This document shows, one piece after another, positions 45,896-55,285 of a stretch of DNA of 64,000 nt (its first letter is position 1; the number at the start of each line of letters is the position of its first letter). The stretch is from assembly GCA_963714205.1 (NCBI GenBank), contig CAVQNQ010000008.1, positions 62,001 to 126,000 on the forward strand. The letters are read 5' to 3'. The notes under the pieces were generated by a model that was not told the origin of the DNA, ran no database searches, and saw only the letters and a program-made list of their open reading frames with translations. The position numbers were made by a program, and so were the translations under genes. Source of the stretch: CAVQNQ01 sp963714205 (lineage in GTDB: Bacteria > Acidobacteriota > Terriglobia > Bryobacterales > Bryobacteraceae).

Positions 45896-45927
45896 GTTTT
45901 TCCATTATATGGACGCCGCCGGCGGCC

Positions 45928-46371
45928 TCAAGGACTCCGCTCCTGGTTCCAGCGAGTCAGAAACGCCTCGGCCGCCAAAGCTTCGATCTCCCGCTCGGCG
46001 GCCGCCCGCCATTCGGCAAAGCGCCGTTCCTTGAGCTTCTCGAGCAGCCGGCACCTTCGGCGGGCCTCCAGCATGTCGCGCTGCCTGGCGGCCAGTTCCC
46101 GCTCGCATTCCACGCGCCGCGCCCGAAGATCCCGTTCCCGCTCGCTCACGTGCATGCGGAACTCCGCCAGGGCCGCCAGATCGCGCCCCGCCACCGGCTG
46201 CCACGCGCGCACCTCGCGCTCCGCCGCGGCGCCGGCGGCCTCGAGTTGGGCGCGGGCCTCGTTCAGCTCCGCCAGCGCCGCCGTCTGGCGCCGGAAGCGG
46301 CTTTCCTCCGCGGCGAGCTGCCGCCGGCGCAATTCCAGCACCCGCTCGAGATGGAAGCAGAAGGCGTTCAC
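45928..46371 (-). CDS. fliJ: Flagellar export chaperone/stalk protein FliJ
   Basis: A 147-residue, almost wholly helical and highly charged protein (FHLERVLELRRRQLAAEE, then long Arg/Glu/Ala heptads), as expected for FliJ, which forms a two-helix coiled coil inside the FliI ATPase ring and couples it to the export gate. It starts at the ATG at 46371, which overlaps the fliI stop by four bases. FliJ proteins are poorly conserved, so position at the end of the fliFGHI series is the main support. Confidence 0.8.
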   Translation of the reverse strand: MNAFCFHLERVLELRRRQLAAEESRFRRQTAALAELNEARAQLEAAGAAAEREVRAWQPVAGRDLAALAEFRMHVSERERDLRARRVECERELAARQRDMLEARRRCRLLEKLKERRFAEWRAAAEREIEALAAEAFLTRWNQERSP

Positions 46372-47751
46372 GGCTTAGCCCCGCGCACGGCGACGGCCGC
46401 TGGAGGGGCAGCCGCCAGCTTCAAGGCCAGACCCTCCAGGCTGCGCAGCGTACCGTCAAGCGGCGCCTTCAAGGCGTGATCCTGACGCAGAAACTCCAGC
46501 ATCTCGGGCCGCAGCCGGATCGCCGCATCCAGCACCGGGTCCGAACCCGCCGAATACGCTCCCAGCCGGATCAGGTCCTCGGCCTCGCGATAGGCTGCCA
46601 GCGCTTGCCGCAGCTTGCGCCCCGCTTCCCGCTGGCCGGGCCCGGCGATCGCGGAAGTCAGCCGGCTCACCGACTGCAAGACATCGATAGCCGGGTAGTG
46701 ACCCTCCCCGGCCAGCGCGCGGGAGAGAATGATGTGGCCGTCCAGAATGGCCCGCACCGCGTCGCCGATCGGCTCGTTGAAATCGTCGCCCTCCACCAGC
46801 ACGGTAAAGAAGCCGGTGATGGAGCCCTTCCGGAAGTTTCCCGCCCGTTCCAGCACCTTGGGAAGCAGGTTGAAAACGGACGGCGTATAACCCTTCTGGC
46901 TGGGTGGTTCGCCCGCGGCCAGGCCGATCTCGCGCTGCGCCATGGCCAGGCGCGTCACCGAATCCATCACCAGCAGCACGCCGGCCCCCTGGTCGCGGAA
47001 GTACTCGGCCACCGCCAGCGCCACGAAACAGGCGCGCACGCGCAGCGGGGCCGGCCGTTCGGAGGTGGCCACCACCACCACCGAGCGCTGGCGCCCCTCG
47101 GGTCCCAGCTCTTTCTCGAGGAACGCGCGGACCTCGCGGTTGCGCTCGCCGATCATGGCGATCACCGTCGACGTCGGCGGAGTTGTGCCGCGACATGGAA
47201 CCGAGCAGCGTGCTCTTGCCCACCCCGCTGCCCCCGAAGATCCCCATGCGCTGCCCGTGGCCGCACGGCAGTAATCCGTCGATGACGCGGATTCCGGTCG
47301 CCAGCGGTTTGACGATGGGTTCGCGGTCGAGCGGGTTGCCAGGCGTTCCGCACAGGCTGTAGGACTCCGATGCAGGTGGCAACGGCGCTCCGTCGATGGG
47401 CTTGCCGAAACCGTCGATCACGCGGCCCAGCAGGGCCGGCCCGACCGGGACGCGCGCCTCTTCGCTGCGCGCCGTCACGGTATCCCCCAGTTGCAGGCCG
47501 TCGATCTCTTCGAGCGGCATAGATAGCACCCGCCCGTTGCGGAACCCGATCGCCTGCAGGCGGATGCGGCGCCCACCGGAGGCCTCTACTTCGCAGAAAT
47601 CGCCGATAGCCACGCGCGGGCCCCGCGATTCCACCGTCAGGCCCGCTACTTCCGTGATCTGCCCGGTCCACCGCAGGGTGGGCAGCCGCTCCAATTCGGC
47701 CAGGTAGCCCTCGAGCGAGAGCGCGGTTTCCAGGGACGCCTCCGCTTTCAC
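46368..47751 (-). pseudogene. fliI: Flagellum-specific ATPase FliI, frameshifted
   Basis: The N-terminal part starts at a GTG at 47751 that overlaps the fliH stop (GTGA). It has the beta-barrel (TGQITEVAGLTVESRG) and the Walker A motif GGSGVGKSTLL. At about 47167-47173 one extra base occurs in GACGTCGACGG: the expected series SADVTVIAMIGERNREV is broken, and the correct reading continues in another frame from ATG 47165 (MIAMIGERNREVRAF) to 46368, including LLVMDSVTRLAMAQREIGL, the Walker B and catalytic part, and KGSITGFFTVLVEGDD. Deleting one base gives a 460-residue FliI. The rest is intact with no other lesion, which fits a recent mutation or assembly error. FliI energises export of flagellar subunits. 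Confidence 0.85.
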
Positions 47752-48419
47752 GAGCTCCCCCGCAGACGGTCCGCCAGCCCCCGTTCGATCTCCTGAAGCT
47801 GCGTCTCCACCGAGGCGTCCAGGTTCCCCCGCTCCGTTTCGAAGACTATTGTGCCCGGCTCGCCGGCCCCATCCGTCAACACCTCTACGTTCGATCCCCC
47901 CGCCAAGCCGGCCAGACAGGACCTCACGAGCGCCGCCTGCGAGGGGTGCACCCGGGCCCGATGGATCTCGCGCGCCTGCATCTTCTCCAGGGCCGCCAGC
48001 ACCAGACCACGCAAGGCGTCCGGATCCATCGCCAGCTCGCGGCGGAGGATGCGGCGCGCGATGGCCAGCGCCAGCTTGACGACATCCGCCTCCGCCTCCT
48101 TGCGAAGCCGCGCGCGCCAATGGCCCAGCTCGTCCAGCGAGCGCGCCAGCCGCTCCATCGCCGCCTTCGTCTCGGCGGCCGCGCGGTTCCGGCCGGCGGC
48201 TTCGCCTTCGCGTTGTCCCGCCGCGTGCGCTTCGCGGACCCGCCGCTCGGCGGCGCTCTCCAATTCCGCCAGCCGGGCGTTCCAGTCCGGCGCCGGAGCG
48301 GCCGCGGGTTCCGGCGCCCGGCCCGGAGCCGCCCCGGTTCCCCCGCCGGTATGCACCTGGCGCAAGACGAAGCGGTCCACCGGCCGCCGGTCATCCGGAA
48401 GCCGCACTCTAGACGACAT
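47748..48419 (-). CDS. fliH: Flagellar assembly protein FliH
   Basis: A 223-residue protein. An N-terminal Pro/Ala-rich linker is followed by helical stretches with Ala/Glu/Arg repeats and GxxxG-like spacing (residues 45-95), then a C-terminal domain (ALAIARRILRREL, then VHPSQAALVRSCL, and GTIVFETERGNLDASVETQLQEI) that is shared by FliH and V-type ATPase subunit E. It binds FliI in the cytoplasm and holds it at the basal body. It overlaps fliG by 11 bases and fliI by 4. Confidence 0.88.
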   Translation of the reverse strand: MSSRVRLPDDRRPVDRFVLRQVHTGGGTGAAPGRAPEPAAAPAPDWNARLAELESAAERRVREAHAAGQREGEAAGRNRAAAETKAAMERLARSLDELGHWRARLRKEAEADVVKLALAIARRILRRELAMDPDALRGLVLAALEKMQAREIHRARVHPSQAALVRSCLAGLAGGSNVEVLTDGAGEPGTIVFETERGNLDASVETQLQEIERGLADRLRGSS

Positions 48420-49443
48420 ATTGCTCCCCCACCGTCCCCTTCAGGCTGATAACGCCCTCGGACTCGAGCTGGCGCACCAGCGCGATGATCTGCTGCTGGG
48501 CCGCATCCACTTCTTTGATCTTCACAGGCCCCAGCGCATCCATGTCCTCTCGCAGCATGTCCGCCCCGCGCTGCGACATGCAGCCCAGCACCCGGTTGCG
48601 CAACTGCTCGCTGGTGCCTTTCAGGGCCACGGTCAGCACCTTCCGGTCCACCTTGCCCAGCACTTCCTTGAGGCCCAGCGGATCGATCAGCAGAAGGTCT
48701 TCGAAGACGAACATCAGGTGGCGGATGGTCCCCGCCAGGTTGGGGTCCTGTTGCTCGATGTGGTCGATGATCTCGCGCGAGGAGACCGAATCGAGTCGAT
48801 TCAGCACCTCCGCGACGGCGCGCACGCCGCCGTAGGACTCGCGGCTGAATTCGCCCAGGGCTTTGAGCTTCTGGCCGATCACGCCGGCGATTTTCAGAAT
48901 GATCTCCGGGGAAATTTGGTCCAGGCTGGCCATGCGCTGGGCCACGTCCGAGCGCAGGCCCGGCGGAAGCGACGTCAGCAGGGCGGCGGCTTGGGACGAA
49001 TTCAGGTGCGAGAGCACCAGCGCGATCGTTTGGGGATGCTCGTTGTGGATAAATTTGGCGAGCTGTTGCGGGTCGGCTTTTTGGATGGCGTCGAAGGAGG
49101 CTGCGTCCGCCCCCAGAGCCTTGGCCAGCCGGTCGAGCAGGCGTCTGGCTATATCGGCGGGAAAGGCCCGCAACAGCAGCTTGCGGGCGAACTCCACGCC
49201 GCCCCGCGCCATATAGTCGCCGGCCGTGCAGAGGTTGTGAAATTCCTCGAGAAGCGTTTCGGCCTGCTCGGAAGTGATAGCGGTAATCCTGGCCACCTCG
49301 CGGCTGACGTTTTGCACGTCTTCCTCGGAAAGCTGCTGCAGCAGCTCCGCGCTGGCCTGTTCGCCCAGGACGACCAGCAGCGTGGCGGCTTTGCGCACCC
49401 CCGAAAGCCTCTCCTCGCCGGATTTCGAGGTGTTCAGAATCAT
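48409..49443 (-). CDS. fliG: Flagellar motor switch protein FliG
   Basis: A 344-residue protein with the three FliG domains: the N-terminal FliF-binding helices (KAATLLVVLGEQASAELLQQL), the middle EHPQTIALVLSHL motif, and the C-terminal domain that faces the stator (LLLIDPLGLKEVLGKVDRK). The charged torque residues (Arg and Glu/Asp in the final helices) are in place. It forms the rotor ring and connects the MS ring to the C ring. It lies 80 bases downstream of the FliF C-terminus and overlaps fliH by 11 bases. Confidence 0.95.
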   Translation of the reverse strand: MILNTSKSGEERLSGVRKAATLLVVLGEQASAELLQQLSEEDVQNVSREVARITAITSEQAETLLEEFHNLCTAGDYMARGGVEFARKLLLRAFPADIARRLLDRLAKALGADAASFDAIQKADPQQLAKFIHNEHPQTIALVLSHLNSSQAAALLTSLPPGLRSDVAQRMASLDQISPEIILKIAGVIGQKLKALGEFSRESYGGVRAVAEVLNRLDSVSSREIIDHIEQQDPNLAGTIRHLMFVFEDLLLIDPLGLKEVLGKVDRKVLTVALKGTSEQLRNRVLGCMSQRGADMLREDMDALGPVKIKEVDAAQQQIIALVRQLESEGVISLKGTVGEQYVV

Positions 49444-49522
49444 CGCACCGAGCTCCCCGCCCGGGCGCGGCGGCGCTGCCGTCGCCGCATTTCGCCGTTC
49501 CTATGCCGCCCCCGCTGGCACA

Positions 49523-51209
49523 TTAATCGTCGTCCTCATGGATCCACGTGCGCAGAATCTGCGCCGACATCTCGGGCTCTTTTGGTGACCTTCTCGCGCA
49601 GATGTTTGGCCAGGACTTCGGCGGCCTTGGTGATCACCGGCGCCAGCCTCAGAGTATTCAGGGTTTGCGCCTCCATCTTCTGCTGGAGAGCCGCCCGCTC
49701 CGCCAGCTTGGATTCGAGCTGCGCTTCCGCTGTGAGGGCCGGTTCGAGGCCTGCGGGAGCGGCCTCCTGGCCCGAAAGTTCCGGCGGCAATCCGGGCCGC
49801 TGCGGAGATTTGTGCCGCCGCGAACGCACAGCCAGCCCCACTACTCCGCCCACCAGCAGCAGGGCTGCCGCGGCGGCCGCCATCTGGGCGGTCCGGTTCC
49901 ATAGTGGAGGCCAGGTGAATCCCTCGGGACGCTGCGGCGCCGGCGGAGGCGCGGGCAGCGGGGGAGGTTCCAGCAGCAGGGTGGTTTCGAAAGGCAGGGT
50001 TTCGACCACCAGTTGGTCGCCGCGTTCGGCGTTGAAACCGGCTACTCCCGCCACCAGCTCGCGGATCACTTTCAGTTTCTCCGCCGAGGGGGGCACCAGC
50101 ACGCGATCGTAGCCGGTCTTGGTCCGCTGCCAGGTGACCGCCTGATCCACCAGCACCGCCAGCGAGAGTTTCCGAACGGCCCCCGCCGGCAGGCGTGTCT
50201 TCTTCACCGTGCGGCTGGATTGATAGGCGATGTTCTCGGTGGTGCGCGAGACGCGCCCCGTGCCCGACCCCGGCCGCGACGTGGGACGCGGTAGCGAGGA
50301 GGCCGTTCCCGGCACGCCATTGGCGGCCGGCATTCCGGAATTGTCTTCGGTCCGCTGCGAGGTGACCATCACGGAGCGCGCCGGGTCGAAGATCTCCTCG
50401 CTCTGTTCCGCGCCCGAGAAATCGCACTCCACCGAGACCCCCGCGCGGAACTTCCCGGCTCCCACCACCGCCTCGAGCGTCGAATCGATCTTGGCCAGCA
50501 GGTCCGCCTCGATCTTGTGCCGGTAGTCCAGAGATCCCTCGGAAGGCCCGGAACCATCCACCGGATCGGGCGCGCGCGGCCGGCCCAGCAGGTTGCCGTT
50601 CATGTCCAGCACGGAGACCGCCTCGGGCACCAGCCCCTCTACGGCGCTGGCCACCAGATGATCGATGGCCTGCACGTTCTGCGGAGAGATGTGCGCTCCC
50701 GGCCGGATCTTCACCAGCACGCTGGCCTTGGCCGGCTGCTGTGCCTCCAGGAAGACCGAGTCCTTGGGGAAGGTCAGGTGCACGCGGGCCTGTTCCACTT
50801 CCGCCAGCGACATCACCGAGCGCTCCAGCTCGCCTTCGAGGGCCCGCCGGAAGTTCACCTGTTCGGTAAACTCGGTGGCGCCCAGATTGGCCTTGTCGAA
50901 TAACTCGAAGCCGATGCGGCCGGTTTTGGGCAGCCCCGCCGCGGCCAGGGCGATGCGCGTTTCGGCCACCCGCTCGACGGGCACCAGCACCACTCCGCCG
51001 TTCTCCGGGAGGCGGTAGTCGATGCCGCTCTCTTTGAGCTTCTGAACGATCCCGGCGGCGTCCTCCGGCGCCAGGCCCGTGAACAGAGGCCGGAAACTCG
51101 CCTCGCGCCGCCAATGCACCAGCCCGTAGATGCCCACCGCTACCAGCACCACGACCACGCCGATCGTGATGCGCTGCGGCAATGACAGGTTGGCCAGGAT
51201 TTTCTTCAT
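49523..51209 (-). pseudogene. fliF: Flagellar MS-ring protein FliF, frameshifted at the C-terminus
   Basis: Two membrane segments (near residues 15-35 and 450-470) enclose the periplasmic ring-building part (FTGLAPEDAAGIVQKL, then VHLTFPKDSVFLE and VSVLDMNGNLL). The frame ends at 49536 as a 557-residue protein whose last 14 residues are not FliF-like. In the other frame, after one base is removed from the AAAA run at 49580-49583, the true ending appears: EPEMSAQILRTWIHEDDD, stop at 49523. This ending is the conserved FliG-binding tail of FliF. The ring domain itself is whole. Without the tail the rotor could not bind FliG. Mutation, assembly error, or slippage at the A-run are all possible. 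Confidence 0.9.
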
Positions 51210-51279
51210 GGCGTCGCGGCCCGGCCGGCGGGCTACACGCTAGTTACATCGGCGGCTGGCGCATGGGACTTGAGGCGCC

Positions 51280-51576
51280 TCACATCTGGAGGCGCATGAT
51301 TTCCTGGTACGCGCTCACTACTTTGTTGCGCGCCTGCAGGAACAGTTGGAATGTCAGGTCCGCTTTCTGGACCGCCATCACCGTGGTATGCAGCTCTTCC
51401 CCCTCTCCGGAGAGGAAGCGCTCGACCGAGGCCGAGGCCTCCTGGCTGCTTCCTTCCACCCGTTGGATAGCGGCCGTTAGAGCGTCCTGGAACGTGCCGC
51501 CCGCGGCCGTGTCGCCGGCCGGCCGGGCCAGGTCCGGGATTTCGATCGAGGAGATGGGGCGGATCGGCGCGGTCAT
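51280..51576 (-). CDS. fliE: Flagellar hook-basal body protein FliE
   Basis: A 98-residue protein with the family pattern: a disordered start, then FQDALTAAIQRVEGSSQEAS, and the helical end HTTVMAVQKADLTFQLFLQARNKVVSAYQEIMRLQM. FliE joins the MS ring to the rod. It lies nine bases downstream of flgC and 70 bases before fliF. Confidence 0.93.
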   Translation of the reverse strand: MTAPIRPISSIEIPDLARPAGDTAAGGTFQDALTAAIQRVEGSSQEASASVERFLSGEGEELHTTVMAVQKADLTFQLFLQARNKVVSAYQEIMRLQM

Positions 51577-51584
51577 GTTTCCCC

Positions 51585-52019
51585 TCAGCGCAGCAGGTCG
51601 ATGGAGCGCTGGATCATGTCCTTGACCGCGCCGATGGCCGCGACGTTGGCCTCGTAACCGCGGGAAGCGCTCATCAGGTCCACCATGTCTTCGGCCGGGT
51701 TGCTGCGCGGAAAGGCGACGTATCCGCCGGCATCTGCATCCGGGTGACCGGGTATGTACCTCCGCTCGGGATCGCTCTGGTCCACTACCACACCGGCCAC
51801 TGTCACCCCGCCCACGGCGTCCACCTGAGCATCGAAGACCGACGAGAAGGGCGAAGCGACGGGCGAGCTTTCAAACACCACGTCCTTGCGCCGGTAGGGA
51901 CCGCCCTCGGGAGTCCGCGTAGTCTCGGCATTAGCCATGTTCTCCACCAGGATTTCGGCGCGCTGGCGCTCGGCCGCCATGCCGGAGGCGCCGATCGAGA
52001 GCACCGAAAACAGGCTCAT
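51585..52019 (-). CDS. flgC: Flagellar basal-body rod protein FlgC
   Basis: A 144-residue rod protein with the N-terminal pattern MSLFSVLSIGASGMAAERQRAEILVENMANAETTRT and the C-terminal helix NPAEDMVDLMSASRGYEANVAAIGAVKDM (all written here in short pieces of the family signature). The first bases overlap the flgB stop (ATGA). It forms part of the proximal rod in the periplasm. Confidence 0.93.
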   Translation of the reverse strand: MSLFSVLSIGASGMAAERQRAEILVENMANAETTRTPEGGPYRRKDVVFESSPVASPFSSVFDAQVDAVGGVTVAGVVVDQSDPERRYIPGHPDADAGGYVAFPRSNPAEDMVDLMSASRGYEANVAAIGAVKDMIQRSIDLLR

Positions 52020-52366
52020 GACGCGCCTTCCTTAATCGCGGACTGCACGTTTTGAATTTCCGAATGGAGTAGCGCCGAAGCCACTTGAAAGCGCAGCGCG
52101 TTCTCGGCCAACAAGCGCGCCTCCCGGTCGAGACTGACATTATTGCCGTCGTTTTTCACAACCAGACCGGAGACCTCCAGGACGTACGGCGGGCCGGATG
52201 CCGCATCTTGAAATTCACTTTGAAAATCAATGTCCAGCGCGTGGTAGCCGGGAGTGTCCGCGTTAGCGATATTTCCAGCCACCAGGCGCTGGCGGGCGCT
52301 CAGCAGATCCATGTATTTTTCCAACTGCCCGGCTACCGGGTCCAGCATCGCAACCGCATATTGCAT
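52016..52366 (-). CDS. flgB: Flagellar basal-body rod protein FlgB
   Basis: A 116-residue rod protein starting at the ATG at 52366 (MQYAVAMLDP); a TTG at 52384 or the ATG at 52348 are alternatives, and no start has a good ribosome binding site. The family pattern RQRLVAGNIANADTPGYHALDIDF is clear. It is the first gene of the flagellar operon flgB-flgC-fliE-fliF-fliG-fliH-fliI-fliJ, all on the minus strand. The 480 bases upstream are non-coding and should hold the operon promoter. Confidence 0.9.
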   Translation of the reverse strand: MQYAVAMLDPVAGQLEKYMDLLSARQRLVAGNIANADTPGYHALDIDFQSEFQDAASGPPYVLEVSGLVVKNDGNNVSLDREARLLAENALRFQVASALLHSEIQNVQSAIKEGAS

Positions 52367-52384
52367 CCGGCAGGCCGTTTCCAA

Positions 52385-52845
52385 AACACTTGAAATCAGC
52401 TATTTGAATCCCGGCCGCGCGGCAAGTCCGTGTCCCCGCGGCAACCTTTTGCCGTAAATATCGCAGGGCCGGGATACCGGTCACTCCCCAAATACAAATA
52501 CATATCGATTCACCTCAATCACTTGGCACGGCCATGCCGCCGGATTGGGCCGGCCCTGGATCTATCGTGAGGGCAGAGGTGGACAGGTAGTCTCGTGGTC
52601 CACCAAACAGCAAAAACATGTCTGGAGATCCGATCATTATCGTTGGTCCAGCGCTGTGGTTGTAAGCTGTTTCTGAAGGAAACAGACGCGCCGCCCACAG
52701 GCGCGCATTTGAATTAACCTCCTATGCGGGGGTAGTTCCCAAGTGGAAAACTGTTAGAATCCTTTGGGGGTATTTCAAATGAGAGGAATACCCCCTTGGA
52801 CGCACCAACATTTTTCATTTCTCAGATTGCGAATGGAGCTAGTTC
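52385..52845. other. Intergenic region between the flagellar operon and the CHAT module
   Basis: No gene is seen. The region must hold the divergent promoters of flgB (left) and the CHAT protease (right). Notable structures: a hairpin CTGTTTC-TGAAG-GAAACAG (52667-52685), immediately followed by CGCGCC-7 bases-GGCGCG (52687-52705), and a perfect inverted repeat GGGGGTATT/AATACCCCC (52766-52774 and 52787-52795). I cannot place a convincing -35/-10 pair; TAGAAT at 52755-52760 is a weak -10 candidate for the right-hand gene. Confidence 0.5.
52766..52795 (+). promoter_or_regulatory. Perfect 9-base inverted repeat upstream of the CHAT protease gene
   Basis: GGGGGTATT and AATACCCCC are exact complements with a 12-base spacer, 50 bases upstream of the GTG start. 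Position and symmetry fit an operator or a leader hairpin; it could be the site at which the module regulates itself. Confidence 0.45.
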
Positions 52846-55281
52846 GTGAGAACCGCCGCGATACTGAGCTGTTTCCTGCTCATGATCCCGCTGGCCGGCA
52901 CGGTGCAACCACCCGTTCCGCAGCGCCGCACGCCATTCCCGCCGGTCTCGTGGGAGGTTGCCGCGCGCCGCGTGCAACTCCGGGACGTGCTCCGAAAAGG
53001 CGGGGAATTATTCTATTCCGGCCATTACCTGGAGGCCCAAAAATCGTTTGAATTTGTCCGGCAATTGGCGGAGCGCGAGCGGGAATACTATTTTCTGGGA
53101 TGGGCTTTTCTCGATATCGGCGCCTGCCAACACGCGCTGTGCCAATATGCTGCCGCCCTGAGCTCCTTTAGAGAGGCGCGCCGCGTGGCCGGGCTGGCCG
53201 GGGACACCGCGCTGCTCGCCACGCTGGATGCCGACATTGCCTCCTTGTATGCCGAAATGGGAGATTTGGAATCCGCCGTGGTCTGGCTCCAGGGATCCCT
53301 GGCACGACTGAAGGACGGGGACCGCGCGGTCTTACCCCGGCTGGAGATTCAGATGGGCAGCCTGGGGGTCCGCCAAGGCAATATCTCCGAAGGATTCGAG
53401 ATGTTCCGCCGGGGCATCGACGACGCCGACCGGGCGGGCGACCAGGAGGTCTGCGCGCTAGGCTGGAACCGGTTGGGCGAGGACCTCCTTCGCCGGGCTG
53501 ACTTTCGGGGTGCTGAGCGCCCCCTGCTGGAGGCCTACCGCATTCGTAAGCTGAATCACCTGGCGCTGGATGTTTCCTACTGGAACCTGGGCCGGCTGCG
53601 CCTGGAGCAGGGCGACCTGAAATCGGCTTCCGTGTTACTCGATCTGGCCGTGAAACTGGGGGTGGAGCGCCAGGGCGTGCAGCCGCTCCGGGAGATGTAT
53701 GCCGCCCGCAGCCGGGTGCGCCTGGCCGAGGGCCGTTTGCGCGAATCCCTGCGGGATGCCCGGATTGCCGTCCGTCTGGCGCGAAGCTGGCGCGCGGAGC
53801 CGCCCAGCGACCTCACGCGCATCGGCAGCGAGGGCATTCTCGACGATATCCATAACACTCTGATTCAAGCCGGCAACCGGCTGTATCTCGAGACTCGCGA
53901 CCCCGCGCTCATCCGCGAGACCTTCGAAGCGGTAGAGGAGAGCCGCGCCAGCAGCCTGCGGGCCCTGGCGCGGCGCCGCCGCTTGCCGCCGGGGAGTCGG
54001 CCTCCGGCTTACTGGGAGGCGGTGGCCCGCTTGCAGGCCGCGGAGCTGGCGGCGTTGCGGGAGGAGAATGCGGCGAACCGGGATCGCGTCGCCGCGGCGC
54101 GCGTCGAGGTGGATGGCATGGAGAGCGAGTCCGGCGAACAATCGCTGCCTCCGGCCGGCCAACTGTTCGATCGGGTGCGGGCCGCGCTGGACGAGGATAG
54201 CGCTCTATTTAGCTTCGCCGTGGGGGGTTCCGCTTCCTGGCTTTGGGCGTTGGACCGGGAGGGCCTGGCGCTTTACGCTCTGCCTCCACGCCGGGAGATC
54301 CAGAGGCAAATCCAAGCAGAATTGGCTGCCATTGGCGGCGATTCGGGTGGGGCTGTGGCGGCCGGAGCGCGTTTGTACGCCACGCTGTTTGGGCCGCTCG
54401 CCCCGCAGTTTCGGGCCAAGAAACGCTGGCTGTTGGCGCTCGATGAGACGCTGTTCGACATACCCCTGGCCGCGCTGGTGGAGCGGACCGGTCCGCGAAC
54501 GGCATATCTGGCCGAGGGTCACGCCACCATTGCGATCCCGGGGGCGGGCTTCTGGCTGGAATCGGTGGGGCGCCGGCCGGCAGCCTGGACCTCCCGCCTC
54601 TTCGTGGGAGTGGGAGACCCGATCTACAATTCCGCGGATCAGCGTTTGGGCAAGCCGGGCCGGCTGGATTCCTGGACCGGGTGGGCGCATCGCGCCCCGG
54701 CGCAGCCGCTGGTGCTGCCGCGGCTGGTGGCGAGTGGCGCCGAGCTGGACCGCTCGGCGCAGGCGTGGGCGGGCGAACGGACCCTGCTCGAAGGCCGCGC
54801 GGCATCCGTCCGAAACCTGGCCGATCAGCTTATCCGCAAGCCCGCCGTGGTGCATTTCGCCACTCATATACTGGAAGCCAAAGATGGCCACCATTCCGGG
54901 CTGATCGCTTTGAGCCTGCGAGATGGGGGAGAGCCGGAGTTGGTGGCGCCCGAACAGATCGCGGGTTGGAATGTGGATGCCGGCGTGGTGGTATTGAGCG
55001 GCTGCCATTCGTCCACGGGAGATGTTTTGCCGGGGACGGGCCTGATGGGATTGACGCGCGCCTGGCTTACGGCGGGGGCCCGTGCCGTGGTCGCCAGCCA
55101 GTGGCCGATGCCGGATGACAGCGGACCGCTGTTCGACATCTTCTATCGCAGCCTGGGGCCTCAGCGCTCGTTCACTCCCGGGGAAGCCCTGCGCCGGGCC
55201 CAGGTGGCGATGCTACGCGCAGGGGGCTGGCGCGCGCGCCCGCGCTATTGGGCGGCGTATTTCGTGGTGGGCAGCGAGTAA
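52846..55281 (+). CDS. Secreted TPR-CHAT domain protease
   Basis: An 811-residue protein. A signal peptide (1-20, FLLMIPLAGT) suggests export to the periplasm. Residues about 45-340 form TPR-like helical repeats (ALCQYAAALSSFREARRVAG, GDLESAVVWLQGSL, GNISEGFEMFRRG). Residues about 440-811 form a CHAT domain, the caspase-like clan CD fold: the catalytic His in VVHFATHILEA and the Cys in VVVLSGCHSSTGDVLPGTGL, then ARAVVASQWPMPDDSG. The start is a GTG at 52846 with GGAG upstream. Directly after its stop (TAA then AGGGG) begins the sigma factor gene, four bases away. The neighbours suggest that it cleaves the anti-sigma factor. This is inference: no substrate is known. Confidence 0.9.
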   Translation: MRTAAILSCFLLMIPLAGTVQPPVPQRRTPFPPVSWEVAARRVQLRDVLRKGGELFYSGHYLEAQKSFEFVRQLAEREREYYFLGWAFLDIGACQHALCQYAAALSSFREARRVAGLAGDTALLATLDADIASLYAEMGDLESAVVWLQGSLARLKDGDRAVLPRLEIQMGSLGVRQGNISEGFEMFRRGIDDADRAGDQEVCALGWNRLGEDLLRRADFRGAERPLLEAYRIRKLNHLALDVSYWNLGRLRLEQGDLKSASVLLDLAVKLGVERQGVQPLREMYAARSRVRLAEGRLRESLRDARIAVRLARSWRAEPPSDLTRIGSEGILDDIHNTLIQAGNRLYLETRDPALIRETFEAVEESRASSLRALARRRRLPPGSRPPAYWEAVARLQAAELAALREENAANRDRVAAARVEVDGMESESGEQSLPPAGQLFDRVRAALDEDSALFSFAVGGSASWLWALDREGLALYALPPRREIQRQIQAELAAIGGDSGGAVAAGARLYATLFGPLAPQFRAKKRWLLALDETLFDIPLAALVERTGPRTAYLAEGHATIAIPGAGFWLESVGRRPAAWTSRLFVGVGDPIYNSADQRLGKPGRLDSWTGWAHRAPAQPLVLPRLVASGAELDRSAQAWAGERTLLEGRAASVRNLADQLIRKPAVVHFATHILEAKDGHHSGLIALSLRDGGEPELVAPEQIAGWNVDAGVVVLSGCHSSTGDVLPGTGLMGLTRAWLTAGARAVVASQWPMPDDSGPLFDIFYRSLGPQRSFTPGEALRRAQVAMLRAGGWRARPRYWAAYFVVGSE

Positions 55282-55285
55282 GGGG

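Noticed and set aside
52530..52560. Sigma-54-like TGGCAC...TGC sequence upstream of the CHAT gene
   Set aside because: The spacing between the two elements is off by one base and the distance to the gene is over 290 bases.
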